Positions 1 to 7,681 of a stretch of 64,000 nucleotides of DNA are shown piece after piece (the first letter of the stretch is position 1; each line of letters begins with the position of its first letter). The stretch is from Raineyella sp. W15-4 (GTDB lineage Bacteria > Actinomycetota > Actinomycetes > Propionibacteriales > Propionibacteriaceae), in contig NZ_CP137079.1 in NCBI RefSeq assembly GCF_033170155.1, forward strand, positions 434,001 through 498,000, read 5' to 3'. Made by a program: the position numbers and the translations under genes. The notes below the pieces were generated by a model. The model saw nothing but the letters and a program-made list of their open reading frames with translations. It ran no database searches and was not told the origin of the DNA.

Positions 1-733
1 TGGTGATCCGGCGGTACTCGCAGGGATGCCCGGCCTGCTCGAGGTGGGTGAAGGCCCGGGCCTGGGTGGTGCCGGCGAGGATCCCCTGGTCGGTGTCGGG
101 GGTGGCGTACGTGCCGCCGAAGCGGGCCAGCACCGTCGAGGTGGGGCCCTCCAGCGCGTAACCGTCGCTGCTGGTGAAGATCACGTCGTCGGCGCCGCGC
201 CGGGCCGCCTCCCGCAGCACCGCCTTGTTCACCGCGTAGGACAGCGTCTTGGCGCCCTGGAGCAGCCACGGCGAGGTCTGGGCGACGTCCTGGCGGTAGC
301 CCCGGTCGAGGGTGACCACCCGGATGCCGTCGCGGCGCGCGGCGGTGAAGTCGTCGGCCTTGGCGACGTACGCCCAGCCGATCGGCACCCCGGTGCCCTC
401 GATCCCGCGGGTCATGATGAACTTCACGTACGCCCGTCCCGCCGCGCCGTACGCGGCGACGGCCGCCAGGATCGTGGCGCGCCAGACGTCGAGCCGGGGC
501 GCCGGCAGGTCGAGGATCCGCGCCGACCGGGCGAACCGGCGCAGGTGCGCGTCGAGCGCCTGGACGTGCCCCTGCAGCACCCCGGCGGTCTCGAAGATGC
601 CGTCACCGCGGGTCACCGACAGGTCCAGCACGGTGAGCTGCGGTGCGGCCGGGTCGGCCCGGTGGAACGACTGTCCGGGGGTGGGGACGCCCTCGGCGAG
701 GTCGTCGACGAAGAACAGGACGGGGGTGGTCAT
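1..733 (-). CDS. Class IV PLP aminotransferase / aminodeoxychorismate lyase-like, 3' end outside window
   Basis: A fold-type IV PLP enzyme of the BCAT / PabC / D-amino-acid transaminase family. The ATG at 733 overlaps the stop of the upstream racemase gene as ATGA, and the frame stays open to base 1, so about 244 codons are visible and the C-terminus is missing. Seen: an early LSVTRGDGIFETAG block, a segment GAKTLSYAVNKAVL that should carry the PLP lysine, then DDVIFTSSDGYALEGPTSTV, all typical of 4-amino-4-deoxychorismate lyase and D-amino-acid transaminases. Its place as last visible gene of the GNAT/SIS/racemase operon suggests work on amino acids rather than folate, but the family alone cannot settle the substrate. 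Confidence 0.85.
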   Translation of the reverse strand, partial: MTTPVLFFVDDLAEGVPTPGQSFHRADPAAPQLTVLDLSVTRGDGIFETAGVLQGHVQALDAHLRRFARSARILDLPAPRLDVWRATILAAVAAYGAAGRAYVKFIMTRGIEGTGVPIGWAYVAKADDFTAARRDGIRVVTLDRGYRQDVAQTSPWLLQGAKTLSYAVNKAVLREAARRGADDVIFTSSDGYALEGPTSTVLARFGGTYATPDTDQGILAGTTQARAFTHLEQAGHPCEYRRIT

Positions 734-1902
734 CGGAGATCGCGCTCCTCGGGTCGGCGGGGGATCGGGGTCGGGGTCGGTCGGGGGCTGCCGGCGGTGT
801 CGTACGCCCGCAGCAGGTTGGTCTGGATCCATTGTCGGTCGACGTCGTGGCCGATGCCCGGTCCGGTGGGCACCTCGACCCACCCGTCGCGGGCGACGAC
901 CGGCGGGGTGACGATGTCGCGGGCGTAGTACTTGTCGGAGCCGGAGACGTCGGAGGGCAGCGAGAAGCCGGCCAGCGAGGAGAGTGCGACATTGGCCGCC
1001 CGGCCGATCCCGAACTCGTGCATCCCGCCGCACCAGACCGGGATGCCGGCCGCCGCCGCCAGGTCGTGGGCCTGCCGGGCCCGGGTCAGGCCGCCCATCC
1101 GGGACACCTTGATGTTCAGCACCCGGCCGGCGCGCAGGGCGATCATCGTCCGCAGGTCGTCGAGGTCGGTGACCGACTCGTCCAGGCAGACCGGGGTGGC
1201 GATCCGCTCCTGGAGCCGGGCGTGGCCGAGGAAGTCACGGACCCCGAAGGGCTGCTCGATCATCGTCAGGCCGTACGCGTCGAGGGCCGCCAGCCGGCCG
1301 ATGGTCTCCTCGTCGGGGCGGAACGCGGCGTTGGCGTCCACGTGCAGGTCGAGATCGGGATGGGCCGTGCGGACCGCCCGGACCGGTTCCAGCAGCCAGT
1401 CCGGGCCGATCTTCAGCTTCACCCGGTGGTAGCCGTGCGCCACCTGCCGGGCCACCTGGGTGAGCAGGTCGTCGATCGTCGGCTCGATCCCCAGCGAGAC
1501 CCCGGCCCGGACCCGCGCCCGGGTGCCGCCCAGCGCGGCGGCCAGCGCCACCCCCTGCTGCCGGGACCAGAGGTCCCAGCCGGCCCCGGCGAAGCCGGCC
1601 TTGGCGAACTCATGGCCACGGATCGCCGCCCAGCTCTGTTCGGCGTCCTCCGGCCGGTCCCAGACCGCCCCGAGGACCCGCGGAACGAGGAAGTCGACCG
1701 CGACGGCCCAGGCCGTCCCGGTGGTCTCCGAGCAGTAGAACGGCCCGGCGGGCGAGGCGATCTCGCCCCAGCCGACCGCCCCGGCCTCGTCGGTCAGCTC
1801 GACCAGGATGTGGTCCAGCGAGGCCTTGCTGTGGGAGCTGGTGCGGAACCGGTGGACCAGCGGCAGCCGCACCTCGTACAGCCGGATCCGGGTGATCCTC
1901 AT
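730..1902 (-). CDS. Enolase-superfamily N-acylamino-acid racemase / o-succinylbenzoate synthase
   Basis: 390-residue member of the MLE/OSBS-NSAR branch of the enolase superfamily. Seen in order: an N-terminal capping domain (FRTSSHSKASLDHILVEL), the KxK pair in HRVKLKIGPDW, then the metal ligands Asp in HVDANAAF, Glu in TMIEQPF and Asp in CLDESVTD, and the opposite catalytic Lys in LNIKVSRMGG. Proteins of this branch catalyse o-succinylbenzoate synthesis (menaquinone), N-succinylamino-acid racemisation, or both. The neighbours (GNAT, M20 hydrolase, aminotransferase) favour racemisation of N-acylamino acids; no other men gene is adjacent, although menB lies 27 kb away. Translationally coupled by ATGA overlaps at both ends. 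Confidence 0.88.
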   Translation of the reverse strand: MRITRIRLYEVRLPLVHRFRTSSHSKASLDHILVELTDEAGAVGWGEIASPAGPFYCSETTGTAWAVAVDFLVPRVLGAVWDRPEDAEQSWAAIRGHEFAKAGFAGAGWDLWSRQQGVALAAALGGTRARVRAGVSLGIEPTIDDLLTQVARQVAHGYHRVKLKIGPDWLLEPVRAVRTAHPDLDLHVDANAAFRPDEETIGRLAALDAYGLTMIEQPFGVRDFLGHARLQERIATPVCLDESVTDLDDLRTMIALRAGRVLNIKVSRMGGLTRARQAHDLAAAAGIPVWCGGMHEFGIGRAANVALSSLAGFSLPSDVSGSDKYYARDIVTPPVVARDGWVEVPTGPGIGHDVDRQWIQTNLLRAYDTAGSPRPTPTPIPRRPEERDLR

Positions 1903-2654
1903 CGCTCCTCCTCGGCGGGGGTCTCGGGGTCGTCGCGGGGTGGGTCGTCAGGGGACGGGTCGTCGTAGAGCGCGAGCCGCGAGGTCAGCACGTCACGCCG
2001 CCGCAACCGGCGGGCGGAGCCCTTCGACGCCGCCGCGGTGAGGGCGCTGAGCAGCTGACAGACCGCCGCCACCGCGGTCGGACTGTCGGCGTACGAGGCG
2101 GATCCGGTGTCGACGACGATGAGCACCGACGCGTCGCGGGCCGCCGGCGCCTCCGGGCTGTCGGTGACCACCACCAGGTGCCCACCGGCCCGGCGGAACA
2201 GTCGCCCCAGGGCGATCGTCTCGCGGCGGTAGCGGCGCAGCGAGAAGAGCACCAGCACGTCGCTGGCCCGGACGTCGGACAGCACGGTGAGCGGCGCCAG
2301 GGCGTGCCCGTCGACCAGGAAGACGTTGGAGAGGGTGGCGGCCAGGTCGGCGTTGAGCAGGGCGGCGTACGCGGCCGACTTGCCCTCGCCCATCACGAAC
2401 CGGCGCCGTGACCCCAGCAGGAGCTGCGCCGCCCGGGGCACCGAGCCGGTGCGGGCCAGCGCCGCGAAAGTGCCGGCGAGGGAGGCGGTCTCGGCGGCCA
2501 TCACGTTCTGCTGCAGCGCCTCCGCGGAGAGGGTGGTGCCCAGCCGCTGGCCGTACCGGTCCGGCGGGGTCCGCAGCTGCCGGTTGAGCGCGTGGCCCTC
2601 GGGATCGGCCCGGTCGGGTCCGGCCGTCGGTGCGGGCCGGGTGGTCTCAGCCAT
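1899..2654 (-). CDS. SIS-domain protein of RpiR type without the N-terminal HTH
   Basis: 251 residues. The stretch NVMAAETASLAGTFAAL followed by RRRFVMGEGKSAAYAALL and DVLVLFSLRRYRRETIAL matches the linker and SIS (sugar isomerase) domain of MurR/RpiR regulators. RpiR proteins normally carry about 75 residues of helix-turn-helix before this linker; here only about 50 low-complexity residues precede it, and the upstream GNAT gene overlaps the start by 8 bases, so no room for an HTH exists. It is therefore probably not a DNA-binding protein on its own; it may bind a phosphorylated ligand or act as an accessory subunit. The C-terminus is a charged, proline-rich tail. Middle gene of a tightly coupled operon. 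Confidence 0.75.
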   Translation of the reverse strand: MAETTRPAPTAGPDRADPEGHALNRQLRTPPDRYGQRLGTTLSAEALQQNVMAAETASLAGTFAALARTGSVPRAAQLLLGSRRRFVMGEGKSAAYAALLNADLAATLSNVFLVDGHALAPLTVLSDVRASDVLVLFSLRRYRRETIALGRLFRRAGGHLVVVTDSPEAPAARDASVLIVVDTGSASYADSPTAVAAVCQLLSALTAAASKGSARRLRRRDVLTSRLALYDDPSPDDPPRDDPETPAEEER

Positions 2655-3441
2655 CGGTGGTCCTTCCTCGGCGGAACAGGTAGGCCGCGGTCAGTGCGTC
2701 GAGGCGTACGCAGCTGGTCGCGACATAGCCGGCCGCGAAGAGCTCACCGAGCGCGGCGCGGACCCGGGGCCGCTGGGCGTGGATCTCCGCCGACTCCGGA
2801 TCCCCGGCCAGCAGCGTCCCGGCGATCGGCAGCCAGACGCCGGCCGCGCCGGGGATCGGCCGGCCCCAGTCCGCCGGGCCGAGCCGGCCGGGCGGCGGGG
2901 CGGTCGGCCGGTGCCACAACGTCCGGGGGTCGCGATCCAGATCCCACTCGACGATGACCCGGTCGGTGTCGGCCTGGCCGTAGTAGTCCTCCTGCAGCGC
3001 GATCCCGACCGCGCCGAGGGAGTCGAAGTTGAAGTGCGCGTTGCGGGCCAGTAGCGGGTCGAAGCTCCACCGCATCCGGTGCTCGCCCCAGTCGAGGGCG
3101 ATCTCGCGCTGGTGCAGCTTGAGCAGCCGGCCGACGTGGCGGCCCTGGAACTCCGGGTCGACCACCGCGGCCTGCGAATAGTGGTAGCGCGCCGACCCGT
3201 CGGTGCCGGGGAACCCGTACGCGAAGCCGACCAGGCGGCCCTCCGGGGTCTTCACGCCCACGGTCGACCCGCCGTTGCGGCGCAGTGCGCCGAGCAGATT
3301 GGTGTTGAGCGCGGGCCCGTCCACGCCGTACCGGAAGACACGGTGGTAGAGGTCGCTGGCCCGCGACAGATCATCGTAGGAGGACAGCGGCCCGCCGAGC
3401 AGGCCGCCGGGGGCTGGTCCGGCTGCATCGACCCTCTTCAC
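2647..3441 (-). CDS. GNAT-superfamily acetyltransferase (COG3375 type)
   Basis: Predicted acyl-CoA N-acyltransferase. The core shows AVVDPEFQGRHVGRLLKLHQ (acyl-CoA pyrophosphate loop) and FDPLLARNAHFNFDSLGAVG, the block typical of the COG3375 group whose genes often sit beside N-acylamino-acid racemases. The frame is open up to an ATG at 3504, but I prefer the GTG at 3441 (264 residues): a TAAGAT box lies 8 bases upstream, and the longer version would place an inverted repeat (3454-3464) inside the coding region. First gene of the minus-strand operon. In the known Geobacillus pathway the equivalent enzyme succinylates D-amino acids; that role is inferred here. Confidence 0.8.
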   Translation of the reverse strand: MKRVDAAGPAPGGLLGGPLSSYDDLSRASDLYHRVFRYGVDGPALNTNLLGALRRNGGSTVGVKTPEGRLVGFAYGFPGTDGSARYHYSQAAVVDPEFQGRHVGRLLKLHQREIALDWGEHRMRWSFDPLLARNAHFNFDSLGAVGIALQEDYYGQADTDRVIVEWDLDRDPRTLWHRPTAPPPGRLGPADWGRPIPGAAGVWLPIAGTLLAGDPESAEIHAQRPRVRAALGELFAAGYVATSCVRLDALTAAYLFRRGRTTDG

Positions 3442-3453
3442 ATCGACCGATCT

Positions 3454-3532
3454 TACGAATCGTATGTTACGCGCCCTGTCGCATATTTGTAGCAGTGCTG
3501 TCACATCTCAGCCCGAGGATATGTAACGTATC
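3454..3532. promoter_or_regulatory. Divergent promoter region with two small palindromes
   Basis: Between the GNAT operon and the M20 gene lie TACGAATCGTA (3454-3464, perfect about its centre base) and GATATGTAACGTATC (3518-3532, imperfect). The stretch is markedly richer in A+T than its surroundings. They are candidate operators controlling both directions; no regulator gene is adjacent apart from the HTH-less SIS protein. Confidence 0.4.
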
Positions 3533-3555
3533 TGCAATCAGAGCGGGGAGTTGTC

Positions 3556-4677
3556 GTGGGCATCGGGAGAGCGACGGAGACCGCCGGGGTGGTGGAGCGA
3601 CTGCGTCGCCTGGTGACGCTGGAGACCCCGTCCCTCGACCCGGTGGCCAGTGCGGCGATCGCTGACCTGCTGGGCGGGTGGTTCCACCAGGCGGGGGCGA
3701 GGGTGGAGACGATCCCCGGCCCGGCGGGCACGCACCTGCGCCTGGAAGTGGCCGGCGACGGGGTGGGGGAGCCGGTGCTGTTGGTCGGACACTCCGACAC
3801 GGTCTGGCCGGTGGGCACGCTGGCCGGTCGGGTGCCCTGGTCGGTGGCCGGGGACGTCGTCCGGGGGCCCGGTGTCTACGACATGAAGAGCGGGCTGGTG
3901 GTGATGCTCGCCGCGCTGGAACGGCTGCGGGGGACGGCGCACCGGCCGGTCCGGATCGTCATCGTCAGTGACGAGGAGGTCGGCTCACCGACCTCGCAGG
4001 AGCTGATCCGCGCCGGCCTGGACGGGGTGGCGGCGGCGATCGGGTTCGAGTCCCCGCACCCGGACGGAGCGCTCAAGGTCGGCCGTCGCGGCAGCAGCCG
4101 GGTCCGGCTCTCGGTGCAGGGGAAGGCCGCGCACGCCGCCCTGGACCCCGCCGCCGGGGTGTCCGCGATCGACGAACTCGTCGACCAACTGATCGAGGTC
4201 CGGCGGATCGTCGGGACGGCCGGTGGGGCGGGCGAGGTGCTCTGCAACGCCGGGACGATCTCCGGCGGCGGCCGGGCCAATGTCGTGCCCGACCGGGCGG
4301 AGTGCGAGCTGGGCCTGCGCTTCCTCGACGCCGGCACCGAGCGGGAGGTGCTGGATCGGCTGCGCGGCCTACGGCCGGTCCGGCCCGGTGCCCGGCTCGC
4401 GATGGAGCTGGCGAGTCACCGCCCGGCCTGGGCCGCCGGCCCCGCGGACCGAGCCCTGGCCGCCTCGATCGGGGCGACGGCGGCGGCGCTGGGCCGGCCG
4501 GTCGGCGCCCGCCCCGCGGCGGGGGCGGGCGACACGAACCTGATCGGCGCCCTGGGAGTGCCGACGGTGGACGGCTTCGGGCCGCGTGGCGGCGGGGCGC
4601 ACGCCGCCGACGAACACGTCCTGCTGTCCAGCCTGCTCGAGCGGATCGACCTGCTGGTCGCGGTGCTCAGGCGTTGA
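3556..4677 (+). CDS. M20-family metallopeptidase / N-acylamino-acid deacylase
   Basis: 373-residue zinc hydrolase of the CPG2/ArgE/DapE family. Seen: GHSDTVWP (first metal His and Asp), GVYDMKSG (bridging Asp), IVSDEEVGS (catalytic and metal Glu), GFESP (metal Glu) and the C-terminal [10 protein letters not shown] (metal His). The middle part, [16 protein letters not shown], is the lid/dimerisation domain. The start is GTG at 3556, with GGGGAG five bases upstream. It is divergent from the GNAT/racemase operon and would fit removal of the N-acyl group from L-amino acids after racemisation. Its 3' end overlaps the convergent pckG gene by 11 bases. Confidence 0.85.
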   Translation: MGIGRATETAGVVERLRRLVTLETPSLDPVASAAIADLLGGWFHQAGARVETIPGPAGTHLRLEVAGDGVGEPVLLVGHSDTVWPVGTLAGRVPWSVAGDVVRGPGVYDMKSGLVVMLAALERLRGTAHRPVRIVIVSDEEVGSPTSQELIRAGLDGVAAAIGFESPHPDGALKVGRRGSSRVRLSVQGKAAHAALDPAAGVSAIDELVDQLIEVRRIVGTAGGAGEVLCNAGTISGGGRANVVPDRAECELGLRFLDAGTEREVLDRLRGLRPVRPGARLAMELASHRPAWAAGPADRALAASIGATAAALGRPVGARPAAGAGDTNLIGALGVPTVDGFGPRGGGAHAADEHVLLSSLLERIDLLVAVLRR

Positions 4678-6490
4678 GGGCGGCCTTGAGCCGGTCCAGC
4701 CGGCCCCACAGCTGCTGCGGGAACCGCTCCCCGAGCTTGGTGAACCACTCCTCGATCAGCGGGATCTCCCGGCTCCAGTCCTCGACGTCCACGGTGAGCA
4801 CCTCGGCCAGGGTGGCGTCGTCGACCTCGTCCTCGATGCCGGTGCGGTCGATCGCCTCCAGGGTCGGGACGTAGCCGATCGGGGTCTCGACCGCCTCGGC
4901 GGTACCCTCGAGCCGGCCGACGATCCAGGCGAGGACGCGGCTGTTCTCCCCGAAGCCGGGCCAGAGGAACCGGCCGTCGGCGGACTTGCGGAACCAGTTG
5001 ACGTAGAACACCTTCGGCAGGTGCGGGGTCTCGTGCAGCGTGGGCATGTCCAGCCAGTGCTGGATGTAGTCGCCGGCGTTGTAGCCGATGAACGGCAGCA
5101 TCGCCATCGGGTCACGCCGGACGACGCCGACCGCACCCTTGGCGGCGGCGGTGGTCTCCGAGGAGCAGGTGGCGCCGAGGAAGACGCCGTGTTCCCAGTC
5201 CACGCTCTCGGTCACCAGCGGGACGGTGGTGGCGCGACGGCCACCGAAGAGGATCGCGTCGATCCGGACGCCCTGCGGGTCGTTCCACTCGTCGGAGAGG
5301 ATCGGGCACTGGGCGATCGGCGTGGTGAAGCGGCTGTTCGGGTGGGCGGCCTTGGTGCCCGCCGCCGGGGTCCACGGCTGCCCCTTCCAGTCGATCAGCT
5401 CGGCCGGCTTCTCGTCGGTCATCCCCTCCCACCACACGTCGCCGTCGAGCGTACGGGCGACGTTGGTGAAGATCGAGTTGCCCGCCTCGATGGTGCGCAT
5501 CGCGTTCGGGTTGGTGGAGTAGCCGGTGCCCGGGGCGACGCCGAAGAAGCCGTTCTCCGGGTTGACGCCGCGCAGGTAGCCGTCGGCGTCGAACCGCATC
5601 CAGTTGATGTCGTCGCCGAGGGTCTCGGCCTTCCAGCCGGGCAGGGTCGGCTCGATCATCGCCAGGTTGGTCTTGCCGCAGGCGGACGGGAAGGCACCGG
5701 CGATGTGGTAGACCTTGCCCTGCGGTGAGGTGAGCTTGAGGATCAGCATGTGCTCGGCCAGCCAGCCCTCGTCGCGGGCCATCACCGAGGCGATCCGCAG
5801 CGAGTAGCACTTCTTGCCGAGCAGCGCGTTGCCGCCGTAGCCGGAGCCGTACGACCAGATCGCGCGCTCCTCGGGGAAGTGCACGATGTACTTGTCCGGG
5901 TTGCACGGCCAGGCGACGTCCTCGACGCCCTCGTCCAGCGGGTAGCCGACCGAGTGCAGACAGGGGACGAACTCCTTGTCGCCGCCGGCGGTCATCGCCT
6001 CCAGCGGGGCGGCGCCCATCCGGGTCATGACTCGCATCGACATGGCGACGTACGCCGAGTCGGAGATCTCCACGCCGTACTTCGGGTCCTCGGCGTCGAT
6101 CGGGCCCATGCAGAACGGGATGACGTACATCGTCCGGCCGTGCATCGCGCCGCGGTAGAGGTCGGTGAGGGTGGCCTTCATCGTGGCCGGGTCACGCCAG
6201 TTGTTGGTCGGGCCGGCGTCGATCTCCTGCTCCGAGCAGATGAACGTACGATCCTCGACCCGGGCCACGTCGTCGGGGTCGGAGGCGAAGTAGTAGGAGT
6301 CCTTCTTCTTCTCCTCGGACAGCCGGATCGCGGTGCCGGCGGCCACGAGCTCGGCGCCCAGGCGGTCGTACTCCTCCTGGGAACCGTCGCACCAGTAGAT
6401 CGAGTCGGGTTCGGTCAGTGCCGCGACCTCGGAGACCCATTCCAGAAGGGCCTTGTGGGTCGTGGGTGCCTGGGTGGTGTCAACGGACAC
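4667..6490 (-). CDS. pckG: Phosphoenolpyruvate carboxykinase (GTP)
   Basis: Interconverts oxaloacetate + GTP and PEP + CO2 + GDP, the entry to gluconeogenesis. The 607-residue product has the family's usual size. Seen: the P-loop with its active-site cysteine ([14 protein letters not shown], about residue 270), the metal/nucleotide strand DDINWM, the [15 protein letters not shown] loop, and [13 protein letters not shown]. The frame is open to 6604, but the GTG at 6490 has AGGAG seven bases upstream, and the residues before it (rich in Cys, Ser and Pro) are not conserved-looking, so that start is chosen. A cAMP-receptor-type operator lies 122 bases upstream. Confidence 0.96.
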   Translation of the reverse strand: MSVDTTQAPTTHKALLEWVSEVAALTEPDSIYWCDGSQEEYDRLGAELVAAGTAIRLSEEKKKDSYYFASDPDDVARVEDRTFICSEQEIDAGPTNNWRDPATMKATLTDLYRGAMHGRTMYVIPFCMGPIDAEDPKYGVEISDSAYVAMSMRVMTRMGAAPLEAMTAGGDKEFVPCLHSVGYPLDEGVEDVAWPCNPDKYIVHFPEERAIWSYGSGYGGNALLGKKCYSLRIASVMARDEGWLAEHMLILKLTSPQGKVYHIAGAFPSACGKTNLAMIEPTLPGWKAETLGDDINWMRFDADGYLRGVNPENGFFGVAPGTGYSTNPNAMRTIEAGNSIFTNVARTLDGDVWWEGMTDEKPAELIDWKGQPWTPAAGTKAAHPNSRFTTPIAQCPILSDEWNDPQGVRIDAILFGGRRATTVPLVTESVDWEHGVFLGATCSSETTAAAKGAVGVVRRDPMAMLPFIGYNAGDYIQHWLDMPTLHETPHLPKVFYVNWFRKSADGRFLWPGFGENSRVLAWIVGRLEGTAEAVETPIGYVPTLEAIDRTGIEDEVDDATLAEVLTVDVEDWSREIPLIEEWFTKLGERFPQQLWGRLDRLKAALNA

Positions 6491-6798
6491 GATGTGCTCC
6501 TCGTTGAGTTCGGTGAACCGGCTGGGACTAGGGAGGATGCCTCCGGGATGTTGGAGTGATTCTAGGCCACTGCCCCAACTGGTATTACAAGAGTGGAGAC
6601 ACAAATGCTCATGTGAAACAGATCACAAGATGTTCCGATCGACGTGCTGGCGCGGGTCGATCCGAGGCGGGCCGTGCCATTCTCCGGCCTGGTGGTGCTT
6701 ACCAGTGGACCACTGGTACCATGCCTGCGGGCTGATTTGGTATCTCACCGGCGAGGGTCTAGAGTTCTTACTCGTCGCAAGGAGCACTTGGGGCGTAT
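6491..6798. other. pckG-tRNA-Arg intergenic region
   Basis: About 300 bases without a gene, poorer in G+C than the surroundings. It holds the pckG control region (CRP/GlxR-type site at 6612-6627) and, toward the tRNA, a possible promoter for the tRNA around 6758-6785 (GAGTTCTTACTCGTC stretch). No convincing ORF. Confidence 0.5.
6612..6627. promoter_or_regulatory. CRP/GlxR-type operator upstream of pckG
   Basis: TGTGA-AACAGA-TCACA is a perfect match to the TGTGA-N6-TCACA consensus of Crp-family regulators (Crp/GlxR in actinobacteria). It lies 122 bases before the pckG start. Cyclic-AMP control of gluconeogenesis is a reasonable inference. Confidence 0.65.
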
Positions 6799-6874
6799 GC
6801 GCCCGTAGCTTAACGGATAGAGCATCTGACTACGGATCAGAAGGTTGGGGGTTCGAATCCCTCCGGGCGCGCCA
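6799..6874 (+). tRNA. tRNA-Arg (anticodon ACG)
   Basis: Complete cloverleaf: acceptor GCGCCCG paired with CGGGCGC, anticodon arm TCTGA-ctACGga-TCAGA, T-arm GTTCGAATC, discriminator G and an encoded CCA. The A at the wobble position is presumably deaminated to inosine by TadA, whose gene is at 32.4 kb. Confidence 0.96.
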
Positions 6875-6876
6875 CT

Positions 6877-6909
6877 GAAGCCCTCCGGTCATCGAGACCG
6901 GGGGGCTTC
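6877..6909 (+). terminator. Rho-independent terminator after tRNA-Arg
   Basis: A 14-base stem (GAAGCCCTCCGGTC with GACCGGGGGGCTTC, one G-T pair) around a five-base loop, starting two bases after the tRNA CCA end and followed by a short T-rich stretch. Confidence 0.85.
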
Positions 6910-6953
6910 GTTGTATCCATCGGCCCGGCGGGCAAGCTACTACGCGGCGTCGT

Positions 6954-6959
6954 TATAGT
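6954..6959 (+). promoter_or_regulatory. -10 box of a probably leaderless cbiC mRNA
   Basis: TATAGT, six bases before the ATG at 6966. No Shine-Dalgarno sequence fits between box and start, so the transcript should begin at or next to the start codon. Confidence 0.6.
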
Positions 6960-6965
6960 CGGGTC

Positions 6966-7616
6966 ATGGACCAGACTTCGCCGATCGTGCCCCCGTACGA
7001 CTATCTGCGGGACGGGGCAGAGATCTATCGGGAGTCCTTCGCGATCATCCGGCGCGAGACCCGACTCGATCAGCTGCCCGAGGACATTGCCCGGGTGGCC
7101 GTCCGGATGGTCCATGCCTCCGCCCAACCCGACATCGTCGACGACCTGCGCTGGTCACCCGGCGTGGTCACCGCCTGCCGTGCCGCCCTGGCGGCCGACG
7201 CCCCGATCCTGTGTGACTCCACCATGGTGGCGCACGGAATCATCCGCTCCCGGCTTCCCGCCGGCACCGAGGTGATCTGCCGGCTGGCCGACCCGGAGCT
7301 GCCTGCGCTGGCCCGGCGGCTGGGCACCACGAAGGCCGCCGCCGCGATCGACCTGTGGGCCGACCGGCTGGCCGGTGCCGTGGTCGCCATCGGCAACGCC
7401 CCGACCGCGCTGTTCCGGCTGCTCGAGGTGATCGGCGAGGGTGGCCCGCGGCCGGCGGCGATCGTCGGCATCCCGGTCGGCTTCGTCGGGGCGGACCGCG
7501 CCAAGGAGGCGCTGGCCGGCAATCCGTGGGGGCTGGAATACCTCACCCTGCTGGGCCGCCGGGGCGGCAGCGCCGTCGCTGCGGCCGCCGTCAACGCGAT
7601 CGCCACGGACCGGTAA
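6966..7616 (+). CDS. cbiC: Precorrin-8X / cobalt-precorrin-8 methylmutase
   Basis: Moves the C-11 methyl group to C-12, giving hydrogenobyrinate or cobyrinate. 216 residues, the normal size of CobH/CbiC. Seen: the RMVHASAQPDIVDDL motif with the catalytic His, the PILCDSTMVAHGI block, AIGNAPTALFRLLE, and VGIPVGFVGA...SKEAL-type ending (here RAKEAL). It faces the other cobalamin genes (7682-12262, minus strand) and is separated from them by a 65-base gap, so it is expressed from its own promoter. I use the cbi name because the partner genes are of the early-cobalt CbiG type. Confidence 0.95.
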   Translation: MDQTSPIVPPYDYLRDGAEIYRESFAIIRRETRLDQLPEDIARVAVRMVHASAQPDIVDDLRWSPGVVTACRAALAADAPILCDSTMVAHGIIRSRLPAGTEVICRLADPELPALARRLGTTKAAAAIDLWADRLAGAVVAIGNAPTALFRLLEVIGEGGPRPAAIVGIPVGFVGADRAKEALAGNPWGLEYLTLLGRRGGSAVAAAAVNAIATDR

Positions 7617-7681
7617 CCGGCCGGCCGCGGGCCGGCCACCCGGACCGGCCATGGCCCCCTGGACCGGCGATGCGGGACCGG

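Noticed and set aside
4586-5728. Plus-strand ORF opposite pckG
   Set aside because: Antisense shadow; translated product is repetitive and pckG has all family motifs.
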